Program-made: the position numbers and the translations under genes | Shown: positions 1-9,731 of the stretch, in pieces | How the letters are laid out: every line of letters starts with the position of its first letter | Position numbering within the stretch: position 1 is the first letter of the stretch | Source: Xanthomonas fragariae | GTDB taxonomy: Bacteria; Pseudomonadota; Gammaproteobacteria; Xanthomonadales; Xanthomonadaceae | DNA length: 64,000 nt | Direction of reading: 5' to 3' | Assembly (NCBI RefSeq): GCF_017603965.1 | Contig: NZ_CP071955.1 | Span: forward strand, 248,001-312,000 | The notes under the pieces: model-generated | Databases searched by the model: none | What the model was told of the DNA's origin: nothing | What the model saw: the letters and a program-made list of their open reading frames with translations, nothing else

Positions 1-1479
1 ATACGGATGGCCTTGCTGCTCGAACTGCGCACGGATCGGCGCCTTGAACGCCTCTTCTTCTTCGCCCGACCATGCGCCGCCTTTGGTTTCGATGCCGTCG
101 CGCCGCACCGTGGCCAGCACGCTGGCGGCCTGCTCACCGCCCATCACCCCGATGCGCGCATTCGGCCACATCCACAGGAAATTGGGCGAGTACGCGCGGC
201 CGCACATGCCGTAATTGCCGGCACCGAACGAGCCGCCGATCACCACGGTGAACTTCGGCACCTTGGCGCAGGCCACAGCCATCACCAGCTTGGCGCCATC
301 CTTGGCGATGCCACCATGTTCGTATTTGCGCCCGACCATAAAGCCGGTGATGTTCTGCAGAAACACCAGCGGAATGCCACGCTGTGTGCACAGTTCGATG
401 AAGTGCGCGCCCTTGAGCGCGGACTCGGAAAACAAAATGCCGTTGTTGGCGACGATGCCGACCGGGTAGCCATGCAGATGCGCAAAGCCGGTCACCAACG
501 TACTGCCGTAGCGTGGTTTGAATTCGTCCAGCCGCGAGTCGTCGACGATACGCGCAATCACCTCGCGTACATCGAACGGTTTGCGCGTATCGGCAGGAAT
601 CACGCCATACAGTTCGTCGGTGCCATAGCGCGGCGGCAACGGTGTCTGCAGTGCCAGCGATGCCGGCGGTTTGCGCCAGTTGAGCTGCGCAATGATGGCG
701 CGCACACGTGCCAATGCCTGCAGATCGTTGTCGGCAAAGTGATCGGCCACGCCGGAGATACGCGTGTGTACATCGGCGCCGCCCAGTTCTTCGGTACTGA
801 CTTCTTCGCCGGTGGCGGCTTTGACCAATGGCGGGCCGCCGAGAAAGATCGTGCCTTGCTCGCGCACGATCACCGTTTCGTCGCTCATTGCGGGCACGTA
901 GGCACCACCGGCGGTGCATGAGCCCATCACGCAAGCGATTTGCGCTATGCCGCTGGCAGAGAGATTGGCCTGGTTGTAGAAAATGCGCCCGAAGTGATCG
1001 CGATCCGGAAATACTTCATCTTGCAGCGGCAAGAACGCACCGCCGGAATCGACCAGATAAATGCACGGCAGGCGATTGTGTTGCGCGATTTCCTGTGCAC
1101 GCAGATGTTTCTTCACCGTCATCGGATAGTAGGTGCCGCCCTTGACGGTGGCATCGTTGGCCACGATCACGCATTCAACGCCGGACACGCGCCCGATGCC
1201 CGCCACCACTCCCGCGCACGGCACCTGATCGGCGTACATGCCATGCGCGGCCAGTGGCGCGATCTCCAGCAACGCGCTGCCCGGATCCAGCAAGGCGTCG
1301 ATGCGCTCGCGCACCAGCAACTTGCCGCGCGCGGTGTGCTTTGCACGTGCGGCATCGCTACCGCCCAGCGCGATCTGCGCCAGCGTGCGGCGCAGATCGT
1401 CGATCACCTCGCGCATCGCAGCGAGGTTGTGTTGAAAACTCTCGCCGCCGACCTGCAGCTGGCTGTTGATCACGCTCAT
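1..1479 (-). CDS. liuB: Methylcrotonyl-CoA carboxylase beta subunit (carboxyltransferase), 3' end outside window
   Basis: This subunit moves carboxyl from biotin to 3-methylcrotonyl-CoA in leucine and isovalerate breakdown in the cytoplasm. The visible 493 codons begin [15 protein letters not shown] and carry the crotonase-type carboxyltransferase halves. The acyl-CoA loop reads [17 protein letters not shown], and the second half contains [18 protein letters not shown]. The frame is still open at position 1, so about 40 C-terminal residues are missing from the window, judged by the usual length of about 535. The ATG at 1479 lies 10 bp after the liuA stop, so the two genes form one minus-strand operon with liuA first. 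The family call is firm. The Liu naming follows pathway context. Confidence 0.93.
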   Translation of the reverse strand, partial: MSVINSQLQVGGESFQHNLAAMREVIDDLRRTLAQIALGGSDAARAKHTARGKLLVRERIDALLDPGSALLEIAPLAAHGMYADQVPCAGVVAGIGRVSGVECVIVANDATVKGGTYYPMTVKKHLRAQEIAQHNRLPCIYLVDSGGAFLPLQDEVFPDRDHFGRIFYNQANLSASGIAQIACVMGSCTAGGAYVPAMSDETVIVREQGTIFLGGPPLVKAATGEEVSTEELGGADVHTRISGVADHFADNDLQALARVRAIIAQLNWRKPPASLALQTPLPPRYGTDELYGVIPADTRKPFDVREVIARIVDDSRLDEFKPRYGSTLVTGFAHLHGYPVGIVANNGILFSESALKGAHFIELCTQRGIPLVFLQNITGFMVGRKYEHGGIAKDGAKLVMAVACAKVPKFTVVIGGSFGAGNYGMCGRAYSPNFLWMWPNARIGVMGGEQAASVLATVRRDGIETKGGAWSGEEEEAFKAPIRAQFEQQGHPY

Positions 1480-1489
1480 GATGGCTCCG

Positions 1490-2653
1490 TCAGGCGGTGC
1501 GATCGAACAACTCGCGGCCGATCAACATGCGTCGGATCTCCGAGGTGCCCGCACCAATCTCATACAGCTTGGCATCGCGCCACAAGCGCCCGGTGGGGTA
1601 GTCGTTGATGTAGCCGTTGCCACCCAGCACCTGGATCGCCTGGCCGGTGAGCCAGGTGGCTTTTTCGGCCGCATACAAAATGGCACCGGCCGCATCCTGG
1701 CGCGTGGTGCGCCCCGCATCGCAGGCGCGCGCCACAGCGTAGACATACGCGCGGCAAGCGTTGAGCCCCACGTACATGTCGGCCAGCTTGGCCTGCATCA
1801 ACTGGAAGGTGCCGATCGGCTCGCCGAACTGCCTGCGTTCGTGCACATACGGCAGCACCACATCCATGGCGGCGGCCATCAACCCGAGCGGGCCGCCAGC
1901 CAACACCGCGCGTTCGAAATCCAGACCGGACATCAACACCCGCACGCCATCGTTGAGCGTGCCGAGCACGTTTTCGGCAGGCACTTCGCACTCATTGAAT
2001 ACCAGCTCGCAGGTATTGGAGCCGCGCATGCCCAGCTTGTCGAGTTTCTGTGCGGTGGAAAACCCCGGCATGCCTTTTTCGACGATGAATGCGGTGATGC
2101 CGCGTGCACCCGCATCCGGATCGGTCTTGGCGTACACCACCGACACATGGGCATCGGGGCCGTTGGTGATCCACATCTTGCTGCCATTGAGCACGTAGCG
2201 GTCGCCGCGCGCATCGGCACGCAGCTTCATCGACACCACATCCGAGCCGGAGCCGGCCTCGCTCATCGCCAGCGCGCCGACATGCTCGCCAGTGCACAAC
2301 TTCGGCAGATAGCGCTGTTTCTGTTCGGGTGTGGCGTTTTTGCGCAGCTGGTTGAGACACAAATTCGAATGCGCGCCGTACGACAACCCGATCGCGCCAC
2401 CGGCCCGCGAGATTTCTTCCATCGCCACCACATGGGCAAGGTAGCCCATGCCACTGCCGCCGTAGTCTTCCTCCACGGTCAGGCCGAGCAGGCCCTGCGC
2501 GCCGAACAGACGCCACAGCTGCGCGGGAAAGACATTGTCGTGATCGGCCGCAGCGGCGAGCGGGGCGATATGGTGGCTGGCGAAGGCCGCGACGCTTTCG
2601 CGCAGCAGATCGATCTCTTCGCCAAGCTCGAAGTTCAAGGACGGCACATGCAT
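1490..2653 (-). CDS. liuA: Isovaleryl-CoA dehydrogenase
   Basis: This FAD enzyme oxidises isovaleryl-CoA to 3-methylcrotonyl-CoA, the substrate of the next gene liuB. The 387-residue product has the full acyl-CoA dehydrogenase layout: an N-terminal helical domain with [21 protein letters not shown], the flavin segment [16 protein letters not shown] followed by WITNGPDA, and the C-terminal signature [20 protein letters not shown] with [12 protein letters not shown]. An IVD-type catalytic glutamate is expected near [14 protein letters not shown]. It is first in the minus-strand operon with liuB. The divergent TetR gene at 2782, now disrupted, would be the natural local regulator. Confidence 0.93.
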   Translation of the reverse strand: MHVPSLNFELGEEIDLLRESVAAFASHHIAPLAAAADHDNVFPAQLWRLFGAQGLLGLTVEEDYGGSGMGYLAHVVAMEEISRAGGAIGLSYGAHSNLCLNQLRKNATPEQKQRYLPKLCTGEHVGALAMSEAGSGSDVVSMKLRADARGDRYVLNGSKMWITNGPDAHVSVVYAKTDPDAGARGITAFIVEKGMPGFSTAQKLDKLGMRGSNTCELVFNECEVPAENVLGTLNDGVRVLMSGLDFERAVLAGGPLGLMAAAMDVVLPYVHERRQFGEPIGTFQLMQAKLADMYVGLNACRAYVYAVARACDAGRTTRQDAAGAILYAAEKATWLTGQAIQVLGGNGYINDYPTGRLWRDAKLYEIGAGTSEIRRMLIGRELFDRTA

Positions 2654-2953
2654 GGAGCGACTCCATAATGATCTGGACGTGCCGGGTGGGAGCGGCCATG
2701 CCGCGCGGCGTTTGTGAGCAGCCTAGCGGTCGGCAACAAAAAAGTGAACTAAAACTCAACTATTGAACCCAGAATCTCACCATGGTTTATCGACGCTCCG
2801 CCTTGATGGAAGAACGCCTGGCCGGCAACCGCGAGCGCATTGTGCACGCGGCCCGGGCCTTGATCGCTGAGGGCGGCCACCGCAACGCGCCGGTCACCGC
2901 AGTTGCCGCCTTTGCAGGTGTTTCGACCGGGCAGATCTACCGACATTTTCCAT

Positions 2954-4008
2954 GGCGAATTCAACTCTGATTCGCAACGCTGTTAAGGACCTCCTCGGAG
3001 AAGACTTCGAGGGGCGTTTTGAATCCGAGTATCTTGCGCGGACGATTGTAGAGCCGCTGCTCGATCCATCGTAGGTGCGCATCGGCGATGGTGCTGAAAT
3101 CGGTCTGTCGTGGCAAGTATTGGCGCGTCAACCCGTTGGCATTTTCGTTGCTGCCTCGCTGCCATGCGCAGTACGGATCTGCAAAGTAGAAATCACTCTG
3201 CAAGCAGGCGGCAATGAGCCGATGATCAGCAAACTCCTTGCCATTGTCGGCGGTGAGGGTGTGCACCGTGTGGCGTAGGCGGCCCAGGCGCTGGACGATG
3301 GCGTTGCGTACGTTCTCGGCGGTGCCGTCAGGCGAGTAAGCCAGCAGATGCAGGCGACTGCGGCGTTCGGTCATGCTGACCACCACGGCCTTTCCGTGTG
3401 AGGCCCTGATGGTATCCAGCTCCCAGTCACCGATGCGGCTGCGTTGCTCCACCACGCTTGGGCGCTGTGTCCAGCTGCGCCGATGTGTCAGCTGCCCGCG
3501 GCCATCGCGCACGCCCCGCCGACGGCGCTTGCGGCGGCGCTTGCGTCGATGCGTGAACAACTGACCACCGCGCTTCTGGTCGGCGTAGATGTGCCGATAG
3601 ATCCATTCGTGACTGGCCAAGCCGGTGCGACCGGCAATCTGTTCCGGGCTGAAGTCCTCGCCCAGCAAGATCTCGATCTGTGCGATGCGCTCAGCGTCGA
3701 TGCGTGGACGCCGGCTGGCCCGTGTGCGCCGATGCTCGCTGAGGCGCTGCGCATGATCTGGCAGATACTGCCGAGCGTGCTGATTGCGGCGCAATTCGCG
3801 GCTGATCGTGCTGGGCGCGCGCTCCAACACACTGGCGATGGCACGCATCGACATCCCGGTTTCATATAACGCATGTAGACGGTATCGTTCTGCTAGGTCC
3901 AGGCGGCTGGATGACATGGGCAACTCCACTTCGCGGTGAAGTCGTTCAGGTCAGGTCGCCTGGACCACTTCACAACCGTTGGTGTTGCGAATCAGAGTTG
4001 AAGCCGCC
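2954..4008 (-). mobile_element. Complete IS30-family insertion sequence, 1055 bp
   Basis: Near-identical 25-bp terminal inverted repeats lie at 2954-2978 and 3984-4008. They share the core TTCAACTCTGATTCGCAAC and differ at two bases near the tip. The flanking host DNA carries a 3-bp duplication, CAT, at 2951-2953 and 4009-4011. One intact transposase gene fills the element. An intact ORF, matched ends and an intact duplication mean the insertion is recent. Confidence 0.93.
2961..3929 (-). CDS. IS30-family transposase
   Basis: The 322-residue protein starts MELPMSSSRLDLAERYRLHAL; an alternative start is the Met at residue 5. The N-terminal helix-turn-helix reads MRAIASVLERAPSTISRELRRN, typical of IS30 recognition of its inverted repeats. 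The DDE core is visible: GDWELDTIRASHGKAVVVSM, then LTADNGKEFADH, then RGSNENANGLTRQYLPRQTDF with the final Glu in the N-E-N-A-N context. The C-terminus RPRKILGFKTPLEVF is the family signature. The stop codon lies inside the left terminal repeat. No frameshift is visible, so it is probably active. Confidence 0.95.
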   Translation of the reverse strand: MELPMSSSRLDLAERYRLHALYETGMSMRAIASVLERAPSTISRELRRNQHARQYLPDHAQRLSEHRRTRASRRPRIDAERIAQIEILLGEDFSPEQIAGRTGLASHEWIYRHIYADQKRGGQLFTHRRKRRRKRRRRGVRDGRGQLTHRRSWTQRPSVVEQRSRIGDWELDTIRASHGKAVVVSMTERRSRLHLLAYSPDGTAENVRNAIVQRLGRLRHTVHTLTADNGKEFADHRLIAACLQSDFYFADPYCAWQRGSNENANGLTRQYLPRQTDFSTIADAHLRWIEQRLYNRPRKILGFKTPLEVFSEEVLNSVANQS

Positions 4009-4727
4009 CATCCAAAGCTGAGTTGTTCGTTGAAGTTCTCAACGCCGCCGTACAGCGGGAAATGACCATTTTGCGCACCATCATCACCACGCAGGTCAGC
4101 GCCGTCGAGCGCCTGCGCAACGCGATCGCTACCTTCGTGCGGCGTGCCTTGGCGGGCCCGGCGCTGGCCTATGCCTTCATCGCCGAACCAGTGGAGGGCA
4201 AGGTAGATGCCCAGCGTATCGGCGGCCGGCGTTTGTTTGGCGAGGTGTTTCGCCAGCTGCTTGTCGAAGGTATTGCAGCTGGCGAATTCCCCGAGCAGTC
4301 GTTGGATGCGACTGCGGCCTGCATCGTCGGCGCCTTTACCGAGGCCCTGGTGGGGCCGGTTGCGCCCAGCCGTGGCGATTCGCAGCAAGGCGAACAGCTG
4401 GTCGAAGCGATCTGTGGCTTTTGTTTGCGTGCGGTCGGCGCGCGCCAGGCTGTGCGCTGACAGCGCACTGAGCGCACGACCCACTGTGCTGCTTCGATGC
4501 ATCTGACTGTGCATTTACCTTGCCGGAGTCGTGCGATGGTCGCCGTCCTCAATTCCCTGGCCCTGACCGATCAGTCCACCAGCAAGTCACAAATTCAGCG
4601 CCAGCAACAGCAGCACACTCATGCACTTTCCTGCATCGATACGTTGCCCCGCACGGGCACAGCGGCAGTGGCGCGCGCACGTCGCGCAGACGCGGGCTGC
4701 GGTGCATTTCCAATGCTGCAAACGTCA

Positions 4728-5690
4728 ATATGCCAGACACACGCCTAGTTCCAGACACACCAGATCGACACCGGCCAGCGTCCATTGCCCGGCCGGCAAC
4801 GTCACCCCCAGATATAGTTGCCAGCTCTACATGGCGCGACGCGGCCACACCAACGCGGCCAACAACGCTGTGGCCCAGGCGGCGAAGAACAGGTTCGCTT
4901 CCATTGCAGTCCGCGCCTCCAACGTCATCGGCAACAATCGGTTTGCCGAGAAGAAAACGGCGAAGGCGATCGGCAAGCCGGCGACCGTGCCGATGTTGAG
5001 CGCATCCATCAGGCGCAGGCCAAATCCGATGCGTCCGACCTTCCACCTGCAACCTGCCGCATATCGGCGAGACGACTGGCCGACTCTTGGTAGAAGCGCA
5101 TTGCGTTGTCGGGGTACTGCGCCTTGATGCCCCACGGCAGGTACATGAACATCAAGGTCACGATGCCGGTGCAGGTGATCATCACGTGGTACGGCAACGC
5201 GGTCACGGCTCTGAAGTTGCGAAAATCCAGCCACGAGCGCAGGCCTTTGCCGGGGCGAAAAGTAAAGAAGTCCTTGAAGATTTTCTTGTGCGCGATCACC
5301 CCGCTGATGATCGCCACCAGCATGAATATCGCGCAGAACCCGACGATGTAACGCGACCACACCACCGGCAGATAATGCAGATCCAAATGCAGCCGTTGGT
5401 GGCGGCCATAATGTGGCGACCGGTGCGCAGCTTCGACAAGGTCACCTGACCTCTGGCATCGGAGGTCAGCGCCTTTTGCCACTGCTACGGGTCGTTCACC
5501 GTCACCTCGACCTTGGGCAGTGGCTTGTTGCGATAAAGCACGGCCAGCGTATTTCCGCTCGCAGCGGTGGGCACCAGTTCGAAAGCGAGCTTGGCCAAGG
5601 AGCCTCTGGTCATCAAGCTACGAATAGGGGGCTGGCCGACAAAGCCGGCAATGCCTGCCGGTGTCGCCATGCGGCATCGCGGCAATCTGT
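4728..5690 (-). pseudogene. Decayed PepSY-type membrane protein gene fused to DUF4198-like remnant
   Basis: Reading the minus strand from 5690, the first part resembles a DUF4198-like periplasmic domain (LAFELVPTAASGNTLAVLY, then PLPKVEVTVNDP). It hits a stop and continues WQKALTSDARGQVTLSKLRTG. After a frame change the sequence matches PepSY-associated inner-membrane proteins: VVWSRYIVGFCAIFMLVAII, then FFTFRPGKGLRSWLDFRNFR, PYHVMITCTGIVTLMFMY and more membrane segments to WPRRAM. Further stops and shifts run to about 4728. Such proteins usually accompany TonB-dependent iron uptake genes. The join suggests a deletion that removed the interval between two neighbouring genes. Nothing functional can be made. 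Confidence 0.7.
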
Positions 5691-5860
5691 CAGCGGGCGC
5701 GAGCGTGTGTCTTTAGCAAGATCTGCAGCCCGCCAAGGCGCAGTACGCAAAGCTGCGACAGCTGTCATGCGCGCTGATCAGACTGGTGCGAACTGTGCTC
5801 TATACTCCTCTATACTCCGGCGCTAGCAGAGGTCTTGGACCAACAGCCAGAGGTGAGCGC

Positions 5861-6379
5861 GTGCGGAATTACGACCTCGAGTTTCTGAAAAAATTCTCGA
5901 TGGTGATCGGATTATTGGTAGTGATCACCCTGGGCCTGATCGCCCTGGCAGCCTATTTGCAACGCGCTGTCCCCGACGAAGTCTCACCCACCGCCGCCAA
6001 GCGCGTGCAGCAACGCATCGCTCCTGCAGGCGCGGTATACGCAGGCACCACTGGCGCGTCCGCGCAAGCCGCGGCGCAGGCCGCAGCCTTGGCCAAGACC
6101 GCCTCGCAGGCCGCTTACGGTGGCAGCACCGATGGCAAGACTATCTTCGACAACCTTTGCACTGCCTGCCACACCAGCGGCGTGGGCAAGGCGCCGACGC
6201 TGGACCACGCGCATTGGGACGCGCGCATCGCCCAGGGCAAGGACACTTTGTACAGGCACGCGATCGAAGGCTATAGCGGGCCGGACGGCGGCATCATGCC
6301 GCCCAAGGGTGGCAATCCGGCGCTCACCGAAGAACAGATACGAGCCACGGTCGATTGGATGCTGGCCAATCTGAAATAA
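5861..6379 (+). CDS. Membrane-anchored c5-type cytochrome c
   Basis: This predicted periplasmic monohaem cytochrome is held by an N-terminal membrane anchor (SMVIGLLVVITLGLIALAAYL). An Ala-rich linker follows. The haem site is NLCTACHTSG (CxxCH), and the sixth ligand is probably the Met of GGIMPPKGG. The C-terminal helix is LTEEQIRATVDWMLANLK. The GTG at 5861 is preferred over an in-frame start 25 codons upstream because an AGAGGTGAG ribosome site stands just before it and the product then begins with a normal cytoplasmic lead. A promoter-like TATACT repeat lies at 5799-5818. The electron-transfer partner is not evident from the neighbours. Confidence 0.85.
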   Translation: MRNYDLEFLKKFSMVIGLLVVITLGLIALAAYLQRAVPDEVSPTAAKRVQQRIAPAGAVYAGTTGASAQAAAQAAALAKTASQAAYGGSTDGKTIFDNLCTACHTSGVGKAPTLDHAHWDARIAQGKDTLYRHAIEGYSGPDGGIMPPKGGNPALTEEQIRATVDWMLANLK

Positions 6380-6589
6380 GCGATCGCAGTGCCAGCCAGC
6401 AGTCGCCGATGCCGCGCGCTGGCACGTTCACGGTCGTCAGTGTCATTTGAGCGTTACGGTTCCTCTGCATGACCACGCCAGCGCCGAGCCGCCGGACTGG
6501 ACGTACTTCGCCGCCGCCTGCACGCTGCGCATCCGCCACCTTTGGGGGCTGCGCTTGCATGTGGTCTACCTCATTTTGGGAGTGTGTCG

Positions 6590-8308
6590 ATGTCGCGTTG
6601 CTCGCTGGTTGTGCTTTGTGTGATCGGTCTGCTGGCCCCGCTGCTCGGCAGTGCCGCCGACGGCGCGCCGCAACCTCTGACGATTGCGGATGTGCAGGGT
6701 GAAGACGCACGCAGCCCCTACGACGGCCGGGTGGTCGAAGTGGAAGGCATCGTCACTGCAGATACGCGCGCCGGCCTGGCCGGCTTGTTCGTTCAGCAAC
6801 CCGGTTTTGAGCCGAGGCGTTCGCATGGCCTATTCGTTACCGGTGCAGGTAATGCCGAGGTAGCGGTAGGCGATCGGGTGCGCATCGTCGGCGCGGTTCG
6901 CGAGGTTTCGGCAGGTGGCGAGGGGAGCCTGACCACGGTGGATGCCAGCAGCATCGAACGGCTCGCCAGCGGTCAGCCGGTGCCGGTGCGCATGCTCAGC
7001 GGGCCGCCGGCCAGCTGGGAAGCGCTCGAAGGCGAGCATGTGCGCATCGCCGCGCTCACGCTCAACGGCAGCGACCGTCTGGACACTTACGGCGAGCTGG
7101 TCGCTGCCTTCGGTGGACGCTTGTGGCAGCCAAGCGAAGTAGCCGCCGCCGGCACCCCGGCCTTTGCGCAAGTGGACGCCGACAACGCGCGGCGCCGTGT
7201 GTTGCTGGACGATGCGCGCAACGGCCGCAACCTCAGGACGGCGCCCTATCTGCCTGTTGATCCGGTGCTACGCAGCGGCAGCCTGCTCAAGTCGGTGGAC
7301 GGCATCGTCGATCAGCGCTACGACGGCCAGTACCGCATCCAGATGTTGAATCCGCTGACGCTGCCGGCCATGCCAATAGCGGTGGCGCCGCAGGTCGGTG
7401 GCGATCTGCGTATCGCCTCGTTCAATCTGGAAAACTTCTTCAACGGCAATGGCCGCGGCGTCGGGTTCCCGACCAAGCGTGGCGCGCGCACGCATGAGCA
7501 GTTCCAGGCGCAGCTGACCAAGCTGGTGTCCACCATCGTGCCGTTGCGCGCCGATGTGGCCGCGTTGATGGAGCTGGAAAACGATGGCAATCGCGCCGAT
7601 GCTGCCGTGGCGCAACTCGTCGCCGCGCTCAACGCGGCCGACAAGGACAAGGACTGGCGGTTCGTCGACACCGGCAGCGGCCCGGGCGACGACGCGATTC
7701 GGGTCGGCATCGTGTACCGCAGTTCGCAGGTCACCCCAGTTGGCAAGCCGGCCACGCTGACCGGTGGGCCGTTCGACAGCCACAGCCGCGTGCCATTGGC
7801 ACAGGCGTTTCGCAGCAGCCGCGGCGCTACCTTCGTGGTGGTCGCCAACCATTTCAAGTCCAAGGGCTGCGGCAATGCCAGCGGCGCCGATACCGATCAG
7901 CAGGACGGCCAGGCCTGCTGGAACGCCGCCCGCACCGAATCGGCCAAGCGCCTGCACCAATGGCTGCAGACCGACCCCACCGGTGCGCAGACCAAGCTTG
8001 CGGTGTTGCTTGGCGATTTCAACGCGTATGCGATGGAAACGCCGATGCGCAGCCTGCGGGCCAGCGGCTGGCAGGACGCCTTCGCAGTGGCCGGGGTCAA
8101 GCAGCCCTACAGCTACGTTTACGACGGCATGAGCGGGCGGCTGGACCACGCGCTGCTCAGTCCGGCGATGGCCAAGCAACTGCGCGGCGCGGTGGAATGG
8201 CATATCAACGCCGATGTCATGGACGACGCCGGCTACGCCAAGCGCAATCTGCCCGGCCCGTGGCGCAGTTCCGATCACGACCCGGTGCTGCTGGGTTTTT
8301 CGCTGTAG
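6590..8308 (+). CDS. Secreted ExeM/NucH-like endonuclease (EEP phosphatase/nuclease fold)
   Basis: The product has a signal peptide (MSRCSLVVLCVIGLLAPLLGSAAD). An N-terminal OB-like segment follows (VVEVEGIVTADTRAGLAGLFVQQ), then an endonuclease/exonuclease/phosphatase domain. Catalytic EEP motifs visible are LRIASFNLENFF, AALMELENDG, VVVANHFKSKG, VLLGDFNAY and the terminal SSDHDPVLLGFSL. The family degrades extracellular DNA. The ATG at 6590, preceded by GGGAGTG, gives a clean signal peptide, unlike the upstream TTG. It ends 4 bp from the convergent merC-like gene. It probably helps the cell use or escape extracellular DNA. Confidence 0.88.
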   Translation: MSRCSLVVLCVIGLLAPLLGSAADGAPQPLTIADVQGEDARSPYDGRVVEVEGIVTADTRAGLAGLFVQQPGFEPRRSHGLFVTGAGNAEVAVGDRVRIVGAVREVSAGGEGSLTTVDASSIERLASGQPVPVRMLSGPPASWEALEGEHVRIAALTLNGSDRLDTYGELVAAFGGRLWQPSEVAAAGTPAFAQVDADNARRRVLLDDARNGRNLRTAPYLPVDPVLRSGSLLKSVDGIVDQRYDGQYRIQMLNPLTLPAMPIAVAPQVGGDLRIASFNLENFFNGNGRGVGFPTKRGARTHEQFQAQLTKLVSTIVPLRADVAALMELENDGNRADAAVAQLVAALNAADKDKDWRFVDTGSGPGDDAIRVGIVYRSSQVTPVGKPATLTGGPFDSHSRVPLAQAFRSSRGATFVVVANHFKSKGCGNASGADTDQQDGQACWNAARTESAKRLHQWLQTDPTGAQTKLAVLLGDFNAYAMETPMRSLRASGWQDAFAVAGVKQPYSYVYDGMSGRLDHALLSPAMAKQLRGAVEWHINADVMDDAGYAKRNLPGPWRSSDHDPVLLGFSL

Positions 8309-8312
8309 CGCG

Positions 8313-8699
8313 CTAGCTTGCGCACGTCCCGGCACGGCCACGCAGTCGCAGATTGACCAGATGCGTGCTGGCCAGCAGCACGCTGCCGGCCACTGTGATC
8401 GGTGTTTCCAAGGCGCCGCCGGCCCATCCGCCTGCGCCGACCACCAGGCCCGCCAGTCCGAAGATTGCCAGCACCCACATTGGTGCCGGCAGCGCGCGTC
8501 GGCGGTGGGTGCTCCACAGCGCATAGCCGCTCAGTGGCACGGCTGCGGTGGCGAACACCACATGCACCCACTCGGCCTGGCTCCAGGCGCCGAACAGCGG
8601 TAGCGCGGCGGCCAGCAGTGGCAACGCCAAACAATGCAGCAGACACAGTCCCGATAAGGCGAGGGCCGAACTGTCCAGCAGAGAAGCGGGGGCGCGCAT
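8313..8699 (-). CDS. MerC-domain membrane protein, probable Zur-regulated metal protein
   Basis: The 128-residue protein has four hydrophobic segments and the MerC hallmark LSGLCLLHCLALPLLAAALP, with a Cys-x3-His-Cys metal site in the first helix. MerC proteins of this short chromosomal type are found next to zinc-homeostasis genes, and not only in mercury operons. Here its start faces a Zur-like palindrome 20 bp upstream and a divergent COG0523 metallochaperone remnant. That context points to zinc rather than mercury. Transport of a metal is inferred, not shown. Confidence 0.8.
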   Translation of the reverse strand: MRAPASLLDSSALALSGLCLLHCLALPLLAAALPLFGAWSQAEWVHVVFATAAVPLSGYALWSTHRRRALPAPMWVLAIFGLAGLVVGAGGWAGGALETPITVAGSVLLASTHLVNLRLRGRAGTCAS

Positions 8700-8718
8700 C
8701 GAGCGTCTCCTGTCGAAT

Positions 8719-8739
8719 AAGTGTTATATAGTAACACTT
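8719..8739. promoter_or_regulatory. Zur-like operator between merC and COG0523 remnant
   Basis: Perfect 8-bp inverted arms AAGTGTTA and TAACACTT flank a TATAG centre. The core GTTATA-n-TAAC matches the proteobacterial Zur box pattern. It lies in the divergent intergenic space, so one bound dimer could repress both directions when zinc is plentiful. Confidence 0.72.
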
Positions 8740-8774
8740 CATTCTTCTAAACTCCCTGGATCTTCGTATCCACC

Positions 8775-9547
8775 GCCCGAGATCCGCGTCTTCCCGTCAC
8801 TGTGTTGTCCGGCTTTCTCGGCGCGGGCAAGACCACCTTGCTCAATCGCATCCTGCATAACCGCGACGGCCTGCGTGTGGCAGTGATCGTCAACGACATA
8901 AGCGAGGTCAACATCGGTGCACAGTTGGTGCGCGACTGGTGCGCGACGGCGGCGCAGCGTCGCGACGCACTGAAGAGACGTCGGTGAAGTTCAGCAACGG
9001 CTGCATCTGCTGCACGCTGCGCGAAGATCTGCTGGGAAGTGCGTGGATTGGCCGAGCACGACCGCTACCACTATCTGTTGATCGAATCTACCGGTATTGC
9101 CGAGCCGATGCCAGTGGCGGCCACTTTTTGCGGTGCGCCATGCGGACGGCTTCAGCCTGTCAGATATCGCCCGTTGTCGGATATCGCCCTGGCTCGACAC
9201 CATGGTAACGCTGGTGGACAGCAGCCGCTTCCTGGCCGATTTCGGCTCGACCGCTACTGCCGTATACCGACATCGGTTGGCAGCGGCAGCAGACGCAGCG
9301 CCGGACCGCGCCGTTACCGCAATTGCACGAAGTGTGCGAGGCAACCGAATACGCTAGCAATGCAGCGGCTGTGGCGCCCGCTGTGGGAAGACCGCCCTCA
9401 GGAGCCGGTGGTCATCGGTGTGGACATGCATGGACCGCACACCTGTGCCGCATTGGATGCCTGCCTGCCTGCCTGCTGAGCGAGCAGCAACTGCGTCAGT
9501 GGGGTCCGGCACAGTCGCAACTGCTGAACGATCGGTTCCCCCAATGA
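8775..9547 (+). pseudogene. COG0523 (CobW/YciC/ZigA-like) metallochaperone GTPase, frameshifted
   Basis: The fragments in order are [19 protein letters not shown] (Walker A), [20 protein letters not shown], then after a shift [18 protein letters not shown] with the CxCC metal motif. After another shift come YHYLLIESTGIAEPMPVA and WLDTMVTLVDSSRFLADFGS. The end is LLSEQQLRQWGPAQSQLLNDRFPQ at 9547. At least four frame changes occur and no start codon is visible upstream of the Walker motif. One shift falls in a CTGC tandem run near 9460-9476. The family supplies zinc to client enzymes under zinc starvation, which fits the Zur-like box just upstream. Confidence 0.85.
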
Positions 9548-9731
9548 GAGCGTTGATGGCGTCCTGGATCACGGTGTCCACACCTGCCGGCCCGCAATCG
9601 AGGTGAAATCGCTGCGGACTGTCAAGTCAAACCTCAACATGGCGTGCGGGACGTGATACCACGTGGATGGGTGTCGCATGCGTCACATGTGGCCGCCGGG
9701 CGTTTTGCACGCGCGGGCCGATGTTCGGATC

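Larger units (their letters stand above)
2782..4460 (+). pseudogene. TetR-family regulator gene split by an IS30-type insertion
   Basis: The 5' part (2782-2953) encodes a TetR helix-turn-helix: RIVHAARALIAEGGH, then VTAVAAFAGVSTGQIYRHFP. The 3' part (4012-4460) continues with SKAELFVEVLNAAVQRE and the ligand-binding domain to RQAVR. Removing the IS and one copy of the CAT target duplication restores one 206-residue frame reading YRHFPSKAEL across the joint. The insertion therefore lies immediately after the DNA-recognition helix, and the gene is otherwise undamaged. It diverges from liuA. Known LiuQ-type TetR regulators control leucine catabolism in some proteobacteria, so control of liuAB is a reasonable inference. 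As it stands no repressor can be made, and liuAB may be deregulated. Confidence 0.9.

Noticed and set aside
1466..2668. A 400-codon plus-strand ORF opposite liuA
   Set aside because: It is antisense to a complete isovaleryl-CoA dehydrogenase, and its His/Gln/Ala-rich composition is typical of shadow frames.
7268..8524. A 418-codon minus-strand ORF opposite the secreted nuclease
   Set aside because: It is a shadow frame. The plus-strand protein has a signal peptide and all EEP motifs.
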